Part shown: positions 8,848-15,684 of the stretch, piece after piece
Position numbering within the stretch: position 1 is the first letter of the stretch
Layout of the letters: each line of letters opens with the position of its first letter
NCBI GenBank assembly: GCA_934096405.1
Contig: CAKOLW010000008.1
Coordinates: 1-50,244, forward strand
Reading direction: 5' to 3'
DNA: 50,244 nucleotides
From: an uncultured Bacilli bacterium
GTDB taxonomy: Bacteria; Bacillota_I; Bacilli_A; RF39; UBA660
Program-made: the position numbers and the translations under genes
The notes under the pieces: model-generated
The model's database searches: none
What the model saw: only the letters and a program-made list of their open reading frames with translations
Told to the model about the DNA's origin: nothing

Positions 8848-9588
8848 ATGTTTAAAGATAATATGTTTTTAGAAACAAGTGAAAAACTAGCTAATTTGAG
8901 TGAATTAACTACAAAAAATAAAATAAATGATAATATATTTATAAGTGAAATAGAAATAGATACTAAACTTAGTAAAGAAATCAATAGAAATAAGGGTAAA
9001 TATATAACTATTAGTTTTAATAAAAATAAACTGTCTAAGAATATAGAAAAACTAATAGAAGTACTAAATACATCAATTAAAAATACTTTAAGTTATTTAA
9101 ACATCAATAAAAAAGTTAAAATACTATTTGTAGGCTTAGGTAATAAAAATATCTCTTGTGATTCATTAGGCTATCACATAATAGAAAAAATAGGTATAGA
9201 AGAAAATCTATTTAAAATATATAAAGATGTAGAAGGTATAACTAATATAAATAGTTTCAATTTCATAAAATCACTAACTAATATAATTGAAACAGACTTA
9301 GTAATAATATTTGACTCTTTAAAAGCAGAAAATGTTTCAAGACTAGGAAGTACTATACAAATATCTACTGGAGGATTATATCCTGGGAGTGCTGTTACAA
9401 ACAAAGTTAATGAAATAAGTAAAAAGACTTTAAAAACCAATGTAATTTGTATAGGAGTGCCCACTATAATAAATTTAGAAAACATAAACAAAAATAATCC
9501 AGATATGTTAGTAACAACTAAAGATATAGATTTATTAATAGATGGTATTAGTTCAATAATAAGTATGTCAATTAATAGAATATTCTAA
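8848..9588 (+). CDS. gpr: Germination protease GPR (short form)
   Basis: GPR degrades the small acid-soluble spore proteins at germination. The family blocks are present: FVGLGNKNISCDSLGYHI (with the aspartate of the usual TPDALG block), DLVIIFDSLKAE (the second conserved aspartate), then STIQISTGGLYPGSAV and CIGVPTIIN. An N-terminal pro-like segment MFLETSEKL precedes them. At 246 residues it is about two-thirds of the usual length (about 370): the C-terminal region of other GPRs is missing. The frame closes normally, so this looks like a lineage-specific short form. gpr-spoIIP order matches Bacillus. Confidence 0.9.
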   Translation: MFKDNMFLETSEKLANLSELTTKNKINDNIFISEIEIDTKLSKEINRNKGKYITISFNKNKLSKNIEKLIEVLNTSIKNTLSYLNINKKVKILFVGLGNKNISCDSLGYHIIEKIGIEENLFKIYKDVEGITNINSFNFIKSLTNIIETDLVIIFDSLKAENVSRLGSTIQISTGGLYPGSAVTNKVNEISKKTLKTNVICIGVPTIINLENINKNNPDMLVTTKDIDLLIDGISSIISMSINRIF

Positions 9589-9643
9589 TATTAAACGACA
9601 TATTTTTTATTATGTATCTAGTATACTTTGTATAGGTGATACT

Positions 9644-10597
9644 ATGAAAAGATTTAAAATTAAAAAAACTAAAGCTATATATAAATATTTATTACTATTT
9701 AGTATATCTTTTATAGGAATTATTTACTTATTTAAAGATAACATAGTTAATAAAAATAATTTACTAAACAAAATATTAGAAGAAACAACTAAAAATAATA
9801 ATAGTATAGTCCTCAATATAAAGAAAAAACTAAGTAGTCCTAAATACATGATATATAATGGATTAAATAAATCTATAAATAAAGAAGACTTAAGCGTATT
9901 TTCCCATGAAGTAATAGATAACTTTAGTTATGATGATAGTAAAAGTGAATATGTAATAGATCCTAATCCTATAAATATAGATAAACCAATAGTTTATTTA
10001 TATAACACACATCAATTAGAAGAATATAATTTAGAAAGTGTTTATGATTATTCAGTAAAACCAAATGTATTAATTGCATCATATATATTAAAAGAAAAAC
10101 TAAATGACAAAGGAATAAAAACAATTGTAGAAACAAATAACATAAAAGAATATCTAAATAATAATAATTTATCATATAACATGAGCTATCATGCATCAGA
10201 ATACTTTGCTAGATTAAGAACAATAGAAAATCCATCTATCAAATACTTAATAGATATTCATAGAGACTCTGCTAAATATAATACTACATATATTAATATA
10301 GATGGTATACCGTATGCAAAAGTAATGCTTCTAACTGGATTTGAACATACTAAAAAAGAAAACAATATAGGCTTTGCTGAAAAACTTAATAACTTAATAG
10401 ATGAACTATATCCAGGATTATCTAGGGGAGTAATAATAAATGATAGTGAGCCAGTAAATGGAGTATATAATCAAAATTTATCTGGCAAAAGTGTACTTAT
10501 TGAAGTAGGTGGAGTAGATAACAAATTAGAAGAAGTAAATAATACTATGGAAGCTCTAAGTAATGTAATAAAGAAATACATAGAAGGTGAATTATGA
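9644..10597 (+). CDS. spoIIP: Stage II sporulation protein P
   Basis: Membrane-anchored peptidoglycan amidase/endopeptidase that works with SpoIID and SpoIIM during engulfment of the forespore. A hydrophobic segment (about residues 12-28) is followed by the AmiA-like domain: YLYNTHQLEEY (zinc-binding histidine), NVLIASYILKEKL, IDIHRDSAKYN (second histidine) and SVLIEVGGVDNKLEEV with the catalytic-type glutamate. Length 317 is typical. GGTGAT precedes the ATG. TATACTTT at 9622-9629 could be part of a mother-cell -10 element, but no convincing -35 fits. Confidence 0.95.
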   Translation: MKRFKIKKTKAIYKYLLLFSISFIGIIYLFKDNIVNKNNLLNKILEETTKNNNSIVLNIKKKLSSPKYMIYNGLNKSINKEDLSVFSHEVIDNFSYDDSKSEYVIDPNPINIDKPIVYLYNTHQLEEYNLESVYDYSVKPNVLIASYILKEKLNDKGIKTIVETNNIKEYLNNNNLSYNMSYHASEYFARLRTIENPSIKYLIDIHRDSAKYNTTYINIDGIPYAKVMLLTGFEHTKKENNIGFAEKLNNLIDELYPGLSRGVIINDSEPVNGVYNQNLSGKSVLIEVGGVDNKLEEVNNTMEALSNVIKKYIEGEL

Positions 10598-10920
10598 AAA
10601 AGAAAAAAAAGAATCCTCTTGTAATTATAGTAATAGTATTATTTGGATGTTATATGAGTTTATATTATCTAAGTATTAATGGTTACTATGATTATAAAGA
10701 ATATAATAAAATGACCTTAACAAAAGACGCTATGAAACAATTTGAAAATGATGTTAAAGAAGGTAAAAATATATCTATAAATGATTATATAACTGAATAT
10801 AAAGATTACTCCAACAGTGTATCTAACTTTGGCCTTAAAACAGGTGAAAGTATAGAAAAAGTTATAAATAAAGGACTTGGTGGAGTGTTTAAAATACTAA
10901 GTAAATTAGTTACAGACTAG
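10594..10920 (+). CDS. Small membrane protein in the yqxA position
   Basis: This 108-residue protein has a lysine-rich start (MKKKKKNP), one hydrophobic helix (about 8-28) and a hydrophilic outer part ending SIEKVINKGLGGVFKILSKL. It overlaps the spoIIP stop by 4 bases (ATGA), so it is coupled to spoIIP. In Bacillus the gene in this place is yqxA, a small sporulation-associated membrane protein of unknown role. Position and topology agree; sequence similarity is weak by eye, so the assignment is tentative. Confidence 0.75.
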   Translation: MKKKKKNPLVIIVIVLFGCYMSLYYLSINGYYDYKEYNKMTLTKDAMKQFENDVKEGKNISINDYITEYKDYSNSVSNFGLKTGESIEKVINKGLGGVFKILSKLVTD

Positions 10921-10976
10921 AAAAAAGTAAAGATCGTTTCTAATAACTAAATCCCTTAGTTATCTAATCTTTACTT
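10921..10976 (-). terminator. Nested hairpin between convergent genes
   Basis: Outer arms AAGTAAAGAT/ATCTTTACTT (10925-10934 and 10967-10976) enclose inner arms ATAACTAA/TTAGTTAT (10943-10950 and 10956-10963). On the minus strand a run of T follows, so it most likely ends the YigZ-like transcript. It may also stop readthrough from the plus strand. Confidence 0.6.
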
Positions 10977-10989
10977 AATATATTATATT

Positions 10990-11349
10990 CTAGTCTTTTT
11001 CATTTGTTAACAAAAGTCTAGCACATTTACTATATGTTCTTGTTAAAAGTCCTCTTCCAAGTAAAGTACCTCCAAAATACCTAACAACTACAATTAAAGT
11101 ATTATCTAAATTATTATAATTAATAATATCTAAAATAGGCTTACCAGCACTATTAGAAGGCTCTTTATCTTCATTCTTTCTTTCCAAAGTTCCAATTTTA
11201 TAAGCATAACAAAAATGATTAGCCTTTTTATTTATACTTTTTAATTCATCAAGTATAACTTTCACATCACTTTCATTACTAATTTCATACATATATCCAA
11301 TAAATTTACTTTTCTTTTCAATTACTAAACTTTCATTTAACTTTTTCAT
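10990..11349 (-). CDS. YigZ/IMPACT-family protein, N-terminal domain only
   Basis: The 119 residues match the UPF0029/IMPACT domain: KKSKFIGYMYEI, NHFCYAYKIG, EDKEPSNSAGKPILDII and RYFGGTLLGRGLLTRTYS are diagnostic. Bacterial YigZ/YvyE proteins are about 200 residues and carry a second ferredoxin-like domain, which is absent here. The protein stops soon after the first domain. Function is poorly defined in bacteria; eukaryotic IMPACT acts on translation control. It is transcribed toward gpr-spoIIP and ends at the nested hairpin. Confidence 0.9.
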   Translation of the reverse strand: MKKLNESLVIEKKSKFIGYMYEISNESDVKVILDELKSINKKANHFCYAYKIGTLERKNEDKEPSNSAGKPILDIINYNNLDNTLIVVVRYFGGTLLGRGLLTRTYSKCARLLLTNEKD

Positions 11350-11412
11350 ACTTAAATTTTATATTATATTTAATAAAACTTCAAGTACATCATATAATTT
11401 ATTGGTGATATT

Positions 11413-11994
11413 ATGACTAAAGAAGATTATATTAAAAAAATAAAAGGCATTAAGAAAAGTAATTATAGAGAAAGTATTATAAGAAGAACACTTATAACAG
11501 TTATAGTATTTCTTACTATTTTAATTATTTGTAATTTAAGTAATAAATTTAAATCCCTAGTAAAAACAGAACTATTAGAAAAAAATTATAATTTTGCTAA
11601 ATTGAACTCTTTATATAAAAAATATATTTCTAATATAAATCCTATCAAAAAAAAAGAAGAAAATACCTCCTTAGTTAGTAGTGTACATGGATTAAATTAT
11701 ACAAAAAGTGAAAAATACTTAGATGGCGTTAAATTAAGTGTAGATAATGAATACCCAGTTAAGATGATGGAAAGTGGTTTAGTAGTATTTGTGGGGGAAA
11801 AAGAAGGCTATGGCAGTAGTATAGTAGTAAAACAAAGTAATGGGATTGATGTCATATATGGAAATATAGAAAATACTGACATTAAGGTGTATGATTATGT
11901 AGAAAAAGGTACTATTATAGGAACTGCTAATGATTATTTATATTTAGTCTTTCAAAAAGAAGGAGAAGTATTAGATTATCAAAAATATATTTAA
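11413..11994 (+). CDS. spoIVFA: Stage IV sporulation protein FA (regulator of SpoIVFB)
   Basis: Cytoplasmic N-terminus, one transmembrane helix (about residues 25-42), then an outer LytM/M23-like fold (YPVKMMESGLVVFVGEKEGYG, SSIVVKQSNGIDVIYGNI). The zinc-binding histidines of true M23 peptidases are replaced (K in VVKQ, G in YGN), as expected for SpoIVFA, which is a regulatory pseudo-enzyme. In Bacillus it holds the protease SpoIVFB inactive until SpoIVB, also encoded in this window, cleaves it. The 3' end overlaps the start of spoIVFB. The order spoIVFA-spoIVFB-rplU-prp-rpmA matches Bacillus. Confidence 0.9.
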   Translation: MTKEDYIKKIKGIKKSNYRESIIRRTLITVIVFLTILIICNLSNKFKSLVKTELLEKNYNFAKLNSLYKKYISNINPIKKKEENTSLVSSVHGLNYTKSEKYLDGVKLSVDNEYPVKMMESGLVVFVGEKEGYGSSIVVKQSNGIDVIYGNIENTDIKVYDYVEKGTIIGTANDYLYLVFQKEGEVLDYQKYI

Positions 11995-12682
11995 TAATGT
12001 TAAAATCGATATATCTACTTATATAATAGTATTATTATCTTTTCTAGCTGGTTATTTCGAATATACTTTTATTACTATAGTAAGTATTCTAATACATGAA
12101 ATGGGACACTTTATAACAGGAAAACTATTACATCTAAAAGTCAAAGAAATAAAATTATTTATGTTTGGAGGAGTAACTACTTTAGATGAAGATTTAAATT
12201 TAAATATATATAAAGAGATTCTTTTATTAATAATGGGTCCTATTACTCAAATATTATTTGTGGCTTTATTGTTAATTTTATATAGGTTAGAAATTATTAG
12301 TACATTATCATATATTAAATTTTATAATATAAATATGCTTCTACTAAAATTTAACTTACTTCCAATATTACCTTTAGATGGAGGAAAACTAATTAATAAT
12401 CTTCTGGATTTAATCATTTCATACGATTTAAGTCATACTATTTCTATAATAATAAGTTTCATTAGTTTACCACTACTATTTACATTTGATAATAAATTAT
12501 TAATAATAATATTATTTATATTCTTACTATTAAACCTATTAAATGAAATATCTATTCATAAATATAGATTAGAATTATTACTCTTAGAAAGAAAATATAA
12601 AAAATTTAATTTTAAAAAGACAATTAAGATTAGTAATACAAAGAATATAATGAGAAATAAAAATTATGTAATTGTAAAATAA
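11975..12682 (+). CDS. spoIVFB: Stage IV sporulation protein FB, intramembrane metalloprotease
   Basis: M50 site-2-type protease that processes pro-sigma-K in the mother cell. The zinc motif is HEMGH (codons from 12095), preceded by a hydrophobic helix. FGGVTTLDE follows, then the second active-site motif FNLLPILPLDGGK. Further hydrophobic helices fill the rest. The first ATG (12101) lies inside the zinc motif and cannot be the start. The frame is open back to a TAG at 11972, with no ATG, GTG, TTG or CTG between. The best candidate is ATT at 11975, 9 bases after AAGGAG. Initiation at AUU, or fusion by frameshift to SpoIVFA, are the alternatives; AUU fits better. Confidence 0.88.
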   Translation: MIKNIFNNVKIDISTYIIVLLSFLAGYFEYTFITIVSILIHEMGHFITGKLLHLKVKEIKLFMFGGVTTLDEDLNLNIYKEILLLIMGPITQILFVALLLILYRLEIISTLSYIKFYNINMLLLKFNLLPILPLDGGKLINNLLDLIISYDLSHTISIIISFISLPLLFTFDNKLLIIILFIFLLLNLLNEISIHKYRLELLLLERKYKKFNFKKTIKISNTKNIMRNKNYVIVK

Positions 12683-12738
12683 TTAAATTAATATTTAATA
12701 TATTTGTTATGTAATCATTTAATAATTATACTAATCTT

Positions 12739-12816
12739 GAAATATGCATTTATTAATGTTATTATAATTGGCATAAAAGTAAGAAAATATGAATAATAAA
12801 AAAATAAATGCATTTC
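12739..12816. repeat. Near-perfect inverted repeat in the gap after spoIVFB
   Basis: GAAATATGCATTTATT (12739-12754) and AATAAATGCATTTC (12803-12816) are inverted copies apart from a two-base insertion. They enclose about 48 AT-rich bases with no gene. This could be a relic of a small mobile element or a hairpin. It marks the left side of the segment inserted between spoIVFB and rplU. Confidence 0.45.
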
Positions 12817-12864
12817 AAAAAGAACAAAAAGTGTTAATTTAAAGTAAAACTTATAGTGTGAAAC

Positions 12865-12893
12865 TTGACAAGAACCAAAAACCATTATATTTT
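12865..12893 (+). promoter_or_regulatory. Promoter of the orphan gene at 12922
   Basis: A consensus TTGACA at 12865-12870 lies 17 bases before TATTTT at 12888-12893. The gene start with AAGGAG follows 28 bases later. Confidence 0.55.
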
Positions 12894-12921
12894 TATTATA
12901 TAAAATAAGGAGAAAAAACTA

Positions 12922-13734
12922 ATGGATTATGAAATAGAATTAAGAAAAAAGATAAAGGATGTAGTATCAAAATACAATTATCAACTTAATGGAATAGAAA
13001 AACGAAAAATTGAAGAAATGATAATTGATTGTAAAAATAAAAATATAGAAATTGATAAAATAATCAAATCTTTAGAAGATAAAATTAAAAATAAAATAGA
13101 AAGTAATGAACTTAAAAATTTAAAAACTATAAATTTTTTTAAATATGCAGAAATAATTTTAAATAGAAAACTTACAAATGAAGAAATAATGGAAATGTTT
13201 TATTCATTTAAATTAGATAATGAAACATTAAAAATGAGTATAGACTTACTAACTGAAGGTAAAACCGATGAACTTCAAAAAATAATAAACGAAAATATAA
13301 TTATAGCAGATGGCTATATATTCTGTAAAAAAAGAAATATGATTAGATTGAATAATTTCGTAGCGTATGATATTCAACAAGGTAACATACAATTACATGC
13401 CGCAATGTATGATTTTCATCCTATTATAAGAGAACTTTTTAAAAAATATGGAAAAGGAGCAAGAGAAGAATTTTTTAAATTATATAGTAGTAGTGTTAAA
13501 GAGGCATTAGAAAAATGCAAAATTATATTAAATAATGATCCAACACTAAGTGGAGTAAGCGCTATATCCGCACTAGTTAAAGATTATAGTGAAATATTTA
13601 TAGAAAATAATATGAAAGTTGGGCCTATACCCGAAGAATTAGCTATGCAAATTTTTAAAAACCTTGATCCTAATTCAATATGGGGTGCATATATATCCAA
13701 AGAAGAACTCTTAGAAAATTCTAAAAAGATATAA
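12922..13734 (+). CDS. Hypothetical protein, helical, 270 residues
   Basis: The frame has its own promoter and a strong AAGGAG site. The first 80 residues are rich in Lys, Glu and Ile and look like a long helical or coiled-coil segment. The middle and C-terminal parts (HAAMYDFHPIIRELFKKYGK, PIPEELAMQIFKNLDPNSIW) look globular and soluble. There is no signal peptide, membrane helix or recognised catalytic motif. It sits between spoIVFB and rplU, genes that are adjacent in Bacillus, so it was probably acquired. I do not recognise the family and assign no function. Confidence 0.75.
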   Translation: MDYEIELRKKIKDVVSKYNYQLNGIEKRKIEEMIIDCKNKNIEIDKIIKSLEDKIKNKIESNELKNLKTINFFKYAEIILNRKLTNEEIMEMFYSFKLDNETLKMSIDLLTEGKTDELQKIINENIIIADGYIFCKKRNMIRLNNFVAYDIQQGNIQLHAAMYDFHPIIRELFKKYGKGAREEFFKLYSSSVKEALEKCKIILNNDPTLSGVSAISALVKDYSEIFIENNMKVGPIPEELAMQIFKNLDPNSIWGAYISKEELLENSKKI

Positions 13735-13816
13735 TTAATCTAAAACACATAAGTATTTTTCTTTTAAAATATAAAATTTAATGATTTACATATATTTTTA
13801 ATTTTAAGTAGGAATC

Positions 13817-13968
13817 ATGAATTATAACGAAACATGTGAAATTTTAAAAGTTAATTAAAACTATTCTATAGAAGAATATATGAAAAATTATATAACGATA
13901 AAGATTCTTTTATAGAATGACTTAAAACCGAAACTAACAGATTACTAAAAAATGTAAATAAAACATAA
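13817..13968 (+). pseudogene. Decayed small gene
   Basis: An ATG after a weak GGAAT site opens MNYNETCEILKVN, then meets TAA. The same frame continues NYSIEEYMKN after it. The neighbouring frame then carries LYNDKDSFIE, a TGA, and LKTETNRLLKNVNKT before TAA. Joined, these fragments read like one short soluble protein broken by two stops and one frameshift. It is equally possible that this is non-coding AT-rich sequence. Together with the orphan gene before it and the leader after it, it accounts for the gap of about 420 bases. Confidence 0.35.
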
Positions 13969-14000
13969 CGATACTAATAAAAAGTACCAAGAAAGATATT

Positions 14001-14059
14001 AGATTTTACCATTTAGGCATTAAAATATTTGACTACAAGGCTTATTTATGGTAAAATCT
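14001..14059. repeat. 11-bp perfect inverted repeat around the rplU promoter
   Basis: AGATTTTACCA (14001-14011) and TGGTAAAATCT (14049-14059) are exact inverted copies. The right arm contains the -10 box of the rplU promoter and the -35 box lies between the arms. It may be an operator, a terminator for upstream transcripts, or a scar of insertion. Confidence 0.5.
14029..14057 (+). promoter_or_regulatory. Promoter of the rplU operon
   Basis: TTGACT (14029-14034) and TAAAAT (14052-14057) are separated by 17 bases, with TGG forming an extended -10. Transcription would start just before the L21 leader. Confidence 0.65.
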
Positions 14060-14063
14060 ATTT

Positions 14064-14154
14064 GTTTGTAGAAATCTTTCTCTACAACCGCTCAGAAAAG
14101 GTCTTAAAAAGTTTAACTTACCTTAAAGGCGAGTCTTATTGAAGGAGGAATAAA
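14064..14154 (+). ncRNA. L21 ribosomal protein leader
   Basis: The untranslated region before rplU begins with hairpin TTGTAGA/TCTACAA (14066-14072 and 14081-14087). It continues with CCGCTC, CCTTAAAGGCGAGTCTTA and a ribosome-binding site, AAGGAGG. The short conserved segments and the position match the Firmicute L21 leader, where L21 is thought to control its own operon. I matched it by memory and position, not by covariance model. Confidence 0.65.
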
Positions 14155-14460
14155 ATGAAAGCTATTATAGTAACAGGTGGAAAACAATATTTAGTAACTG
14201 AAGGTACAGAACTTTATGTTGAAAAATTAGATAATGAAGTTAATACTGATGTTGTTTTTGATCAAGTTTTATACGTAGATGGTAAAGTAGGTAATCCAAC
14301 AGTTAAAGGTGCTAAAGTTACTGCTACTGTATTAAAACATGGTAAACAAAAGAAGATTAGAGTATTTAAATACAAAAATAAAACTAAATCTTCAAGAATC
14401 GTTCATGGTCATAGACAACCATATACTAAGATTGTTATTAAATCAATTGAAGTGAAGTAG
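14155..14460 (+). CDS. rplU: 50S ribosomal protein L21
   Basis: A 101-residue L21 starting MKAIIVTGGKQYLVTEGTEL, with the C-terminal signature HGHRQPYTKIVIKSIE. It binds 23S rRNA near L20. It leads the rplU-prp-rpmA operon and follows its own leader. Stop and next start are one base apart, so prp is probably translated by reinitiation. Confidence 0.98.
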   Translation: MKAIIVTGGKQYLVTEGTELYVEKLDNEVNTDVVFDQVLYVDGKVGNPTVKGAKVTATVLKHGKQKKIRVFKYKNKTKSSRIVHGHRQPYTKIVIKSIEVK

Positions 14461-14461
14461 T

Positions 14462-14770
14462 ATGATTAAAATTACTATTAAAAAAAATGATAATTTTATT
14501 GAAGAAATAAGAATTCATGGACATGCTAAGTATGACGAATATGGGAAAGATATAGTATGTGCAGGAGTGAGTAGTGCTCTTATTACAACAGTTAACGCTT
14601 GCTTAATATTTGATAATGAATCATTAGAATACAATGAAAAAAATAATTTCTATTTAAAAAATATTAAACAAGATGAAATAACTAATAAATTATTAGAAAA
14701 TTTAGTTAATGTCTTTAAAAGTATTGAGAGTAAGTACAAAGAATACATTATAGTTAAGGAGGAACATTAG
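14462..14770 (+). CDS. prp: Ribosomal-processing cysteine protease Prp
   Basis: YsxB/Prp removes the N-terminal extension of L27 in Firmicutes. The catalytic pair is visible in IHGHAKYDEYGKDIVCAGVS: the histidine of GHA and the cysteine of VCAGVS. Length 102 is typical. Its substrate L27, encoded immediately downstream, carries the matching cleavage motif, so the enzyme-substrate pair is intact. The gene lacks a strong ribosome-binding site and relies on coupling with rplU. Confidence 0.96.
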   Translation: MIKITIKKNDNFIEEIRIHGHAKYDEYGKDIVCAGVSSALITTVNACLIFDNESLEYNEKNNFYLKNIKQDEITNKLLENLVNVFKSIESKYKEYIIVKEEH

Positions 14771-15058
14771 ATGAAATTTATGATTATAGATTTACAATTA
14801 TTTGCATCTAAAAAAGGTGTTGGTTCTACTAAGAATGGTAGAGACTCAGCTGGTCGTAGATTAGGTGCTAAAAAAGCTGATGGTGAATTTGCTAATGCTG
14901 GTAATATTATCTATCGTCAAAGAGGAACTAGAATTTATCCAGGTGTAAATGTTGAAATGGGTAAAGATCATACTTTATTTGCTTTAGTTGATGGAGTAGT
15001 TAAGTATGAAAGAAAAGGAAAAGATAAAAAACAAGCTAGTGTATATCCAGTAAAGTAA
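14771..15058 (+). CDS. rpmA: 50S ribosomal protein L27 with cleavable N-terminus
   Basis: L27 lies at the peptidyl transferase centre. The protein starts MKFMIIDLQLFASKKGVGST: the motif LQLFA followed by SKKG is the Firmicute Prp cleavage site, so mature L27 should begin at SKKG. The body GRDSAGRRLGAKKADGEF and RQRGTRIYPG is canonical. AAGGAGG lies 7 bases before the ATG. No hairpin terminator is evident immediately after the stop. Confidence 0.98.
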   Translation: MKFMIIDLQLFASKKGVGSTKNGRDSAGRRLGAKKADGEFANAGNIIYRQRGTRIYPGVNVEMGKDHTLFALVDGVVKYERKGKDKKQASVYPVK

Positions 15059-15067
15059 TTATCTAGA

Positions 15068-15096
15068 TAGACAAGTATTGTGTTTTATGATAAAAT
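15068..15096 (+). promoter_or_regulatory. Promoter of the tandem-repeat RNA
   Basis: TAGACA (15068-15073) and TAAAAT (15091-15096) are 17 bases apart with an extended -10 (TGATAAAAT). No open frame follows before the terminator at 15252, so it reads a non-coding RNA. Confidence 0.6.
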
Positions 15097-15144
15097 GTAA
15101 ATGTATTTAGAACGTAATATTTCTAAGTACATTTAATACATTAT

Positions 15145-15253
15145 AAATGTTAATCGCTTCTGGATGGTGCGAGCAATAAATGATTCCAGTCGAGAAATGT
15201 TAATCGCTTCTGGATGGTGCGAGCAATAAATGATCACAGTTGTAAATGATTAA
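15145..15253 (+). repeat. Tandem direct repeat, 2.2 copies of 50 nt
   Basis: Copies start at 15145, 15195 and (partial) 15244. The first 40 bases of copies 1 and 2 are identical; the last ten differ (TCCAGTCGAG against CACAGTTGT). It is more GC-rich than the flanks. There is no spacer diversity and there are only two units, so this is not a CRISPR array. Confidence 0.9.
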
Positions 15254-15281
15254 ACTCCATATTGTTTGGAGTTTATTTTTT
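15252..15281 (+). terminator. Intrinsic terminator after the tandem-repeat RNA
   Basis: AAACTCCA (15252-15259) and TGGAGTTT (15267-15274) form an 8-bp stem followed by ATTTTTT. It separates the repeat RNA from the downstream toxin-like gene. Confidence 0.85.
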
Positions 15282-15302
15282 AAAAATAAAACAAACAAAT
15301 GA

Positions 15303-15331
15303 TTGACTTAATGATTTTGATATAGTACAAT
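15303..15331 (+). promoter_or_regulatory. Second promoter, before the toxin-like gene
   Basis: TTGACT (15303-15308) and TACAAT (15326-15331) with a 17-base spacer lie between the terminator and the next start codon. It would drive 15377 and the Fic pair independently of the repeat RNA. Confidence 0.5.
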
Positions 15332-15376
15332 GAATATGTGAAGAAAATTTTGTTAAGCATGTAGGAGGTGTTGAAC

Positions 15377-15682
15377 ATGAAAATAATAACAGGATATTTA
15401 TATCACATTAAAGATGACTTTTTTGATAAACTTAAGAATTATGGATTAATGATAAATCATGAAAATGGACATTCTAGACCATCGTATAAAAGAATTGCTG
15501 GTAGAAATCAAGTGATATTGATTCAAAATGCATTTCCAACAATTGCTACATATGTATGTGATGAGATATTAGATAATTTCAAATATACATTGTCTTTAAA
15601 AGAGGATGGATTAAATCTTTTCTTTACTGATGTAGATAAAATTATGGATGTTATAAATAATGAAATTAAAATGGGAGTATAG
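15377..15682 (+). CDS. Type III toxin-like protein (CptIN family), probably shortened
   Basis: The ATG at 15377 lies 8 bases after AGGAGG; an upstream GTG at 15368 overlaps that site and is less likely. The 101-residue product starts KIITGYLYHIKDDFFDKL, then ENGHSRPSYKRI, and later VILIQNAFPTIATYV and LNLFFTDVDKIMDVI. From memory these blocks occur in CptN-like type III toxins of gut Firmicutes, endoribonucleases of about 160 residues with a Kid/CcdB-like fold. The central block between SRPSYKRI and the QNAFP region seems to be missing here, so the toxin may be inactive. The tandem-repeat RNA upstream supports the family call. Inferred by recall, not by search. Confidence 0.6.
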   Translation: MKIITGYLYHIKDDFFDKLKNYGLMINHENGHSRPSYKRIAGRNQVILIQNAFPTIATYVCDEILDNFKYTLSLKEDGLNLFFTDVDKIMDVINNEIKMGV

Positions 15683-15684
15683 AA

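Larger units (their letters stand above)
15103..15281 (+). ncRNA. Tandem-repeat RNA, candidate type III antitoxin
   Basis: A transcript from the upstream promoter to the terminator would hold no gene but two tandem copies of a 50-nt unit (15145-15194 and 15195-15243, the first 40 bases identical) plus a short third start (AAATG at 15244). In copy 1, TCGC (15154-15157) pairs with GCGA (15169-15172). CTGGA in that loop (15160-15164) can pair with TCCAG downstream (15185-15189), an H-type pseudoknot. Promoter, tandem pseudoknot repeats, terminator and toxin gene is the layout of type III toxin-antitoxin loci, whose RNA repeats bind the toxin protein. The downstream gene resembles the CptN toxin group. 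No such match was computed. Confidence 0.6.

Noticed and set aside
12101..12682. ATG at 12101 as the spoIVFB start
   Set aside because: It would cut the zinc motif HEMGH in two and remove the first membrane helix; the frame with strong homology extends upstream.
15145..15253. Tandem repeats as a CRISPR array
   Set aside because: Only two units, directly adjacent, no variable spacers and no cas genes nearby; the fit to a type III antitoxin RNA is better.
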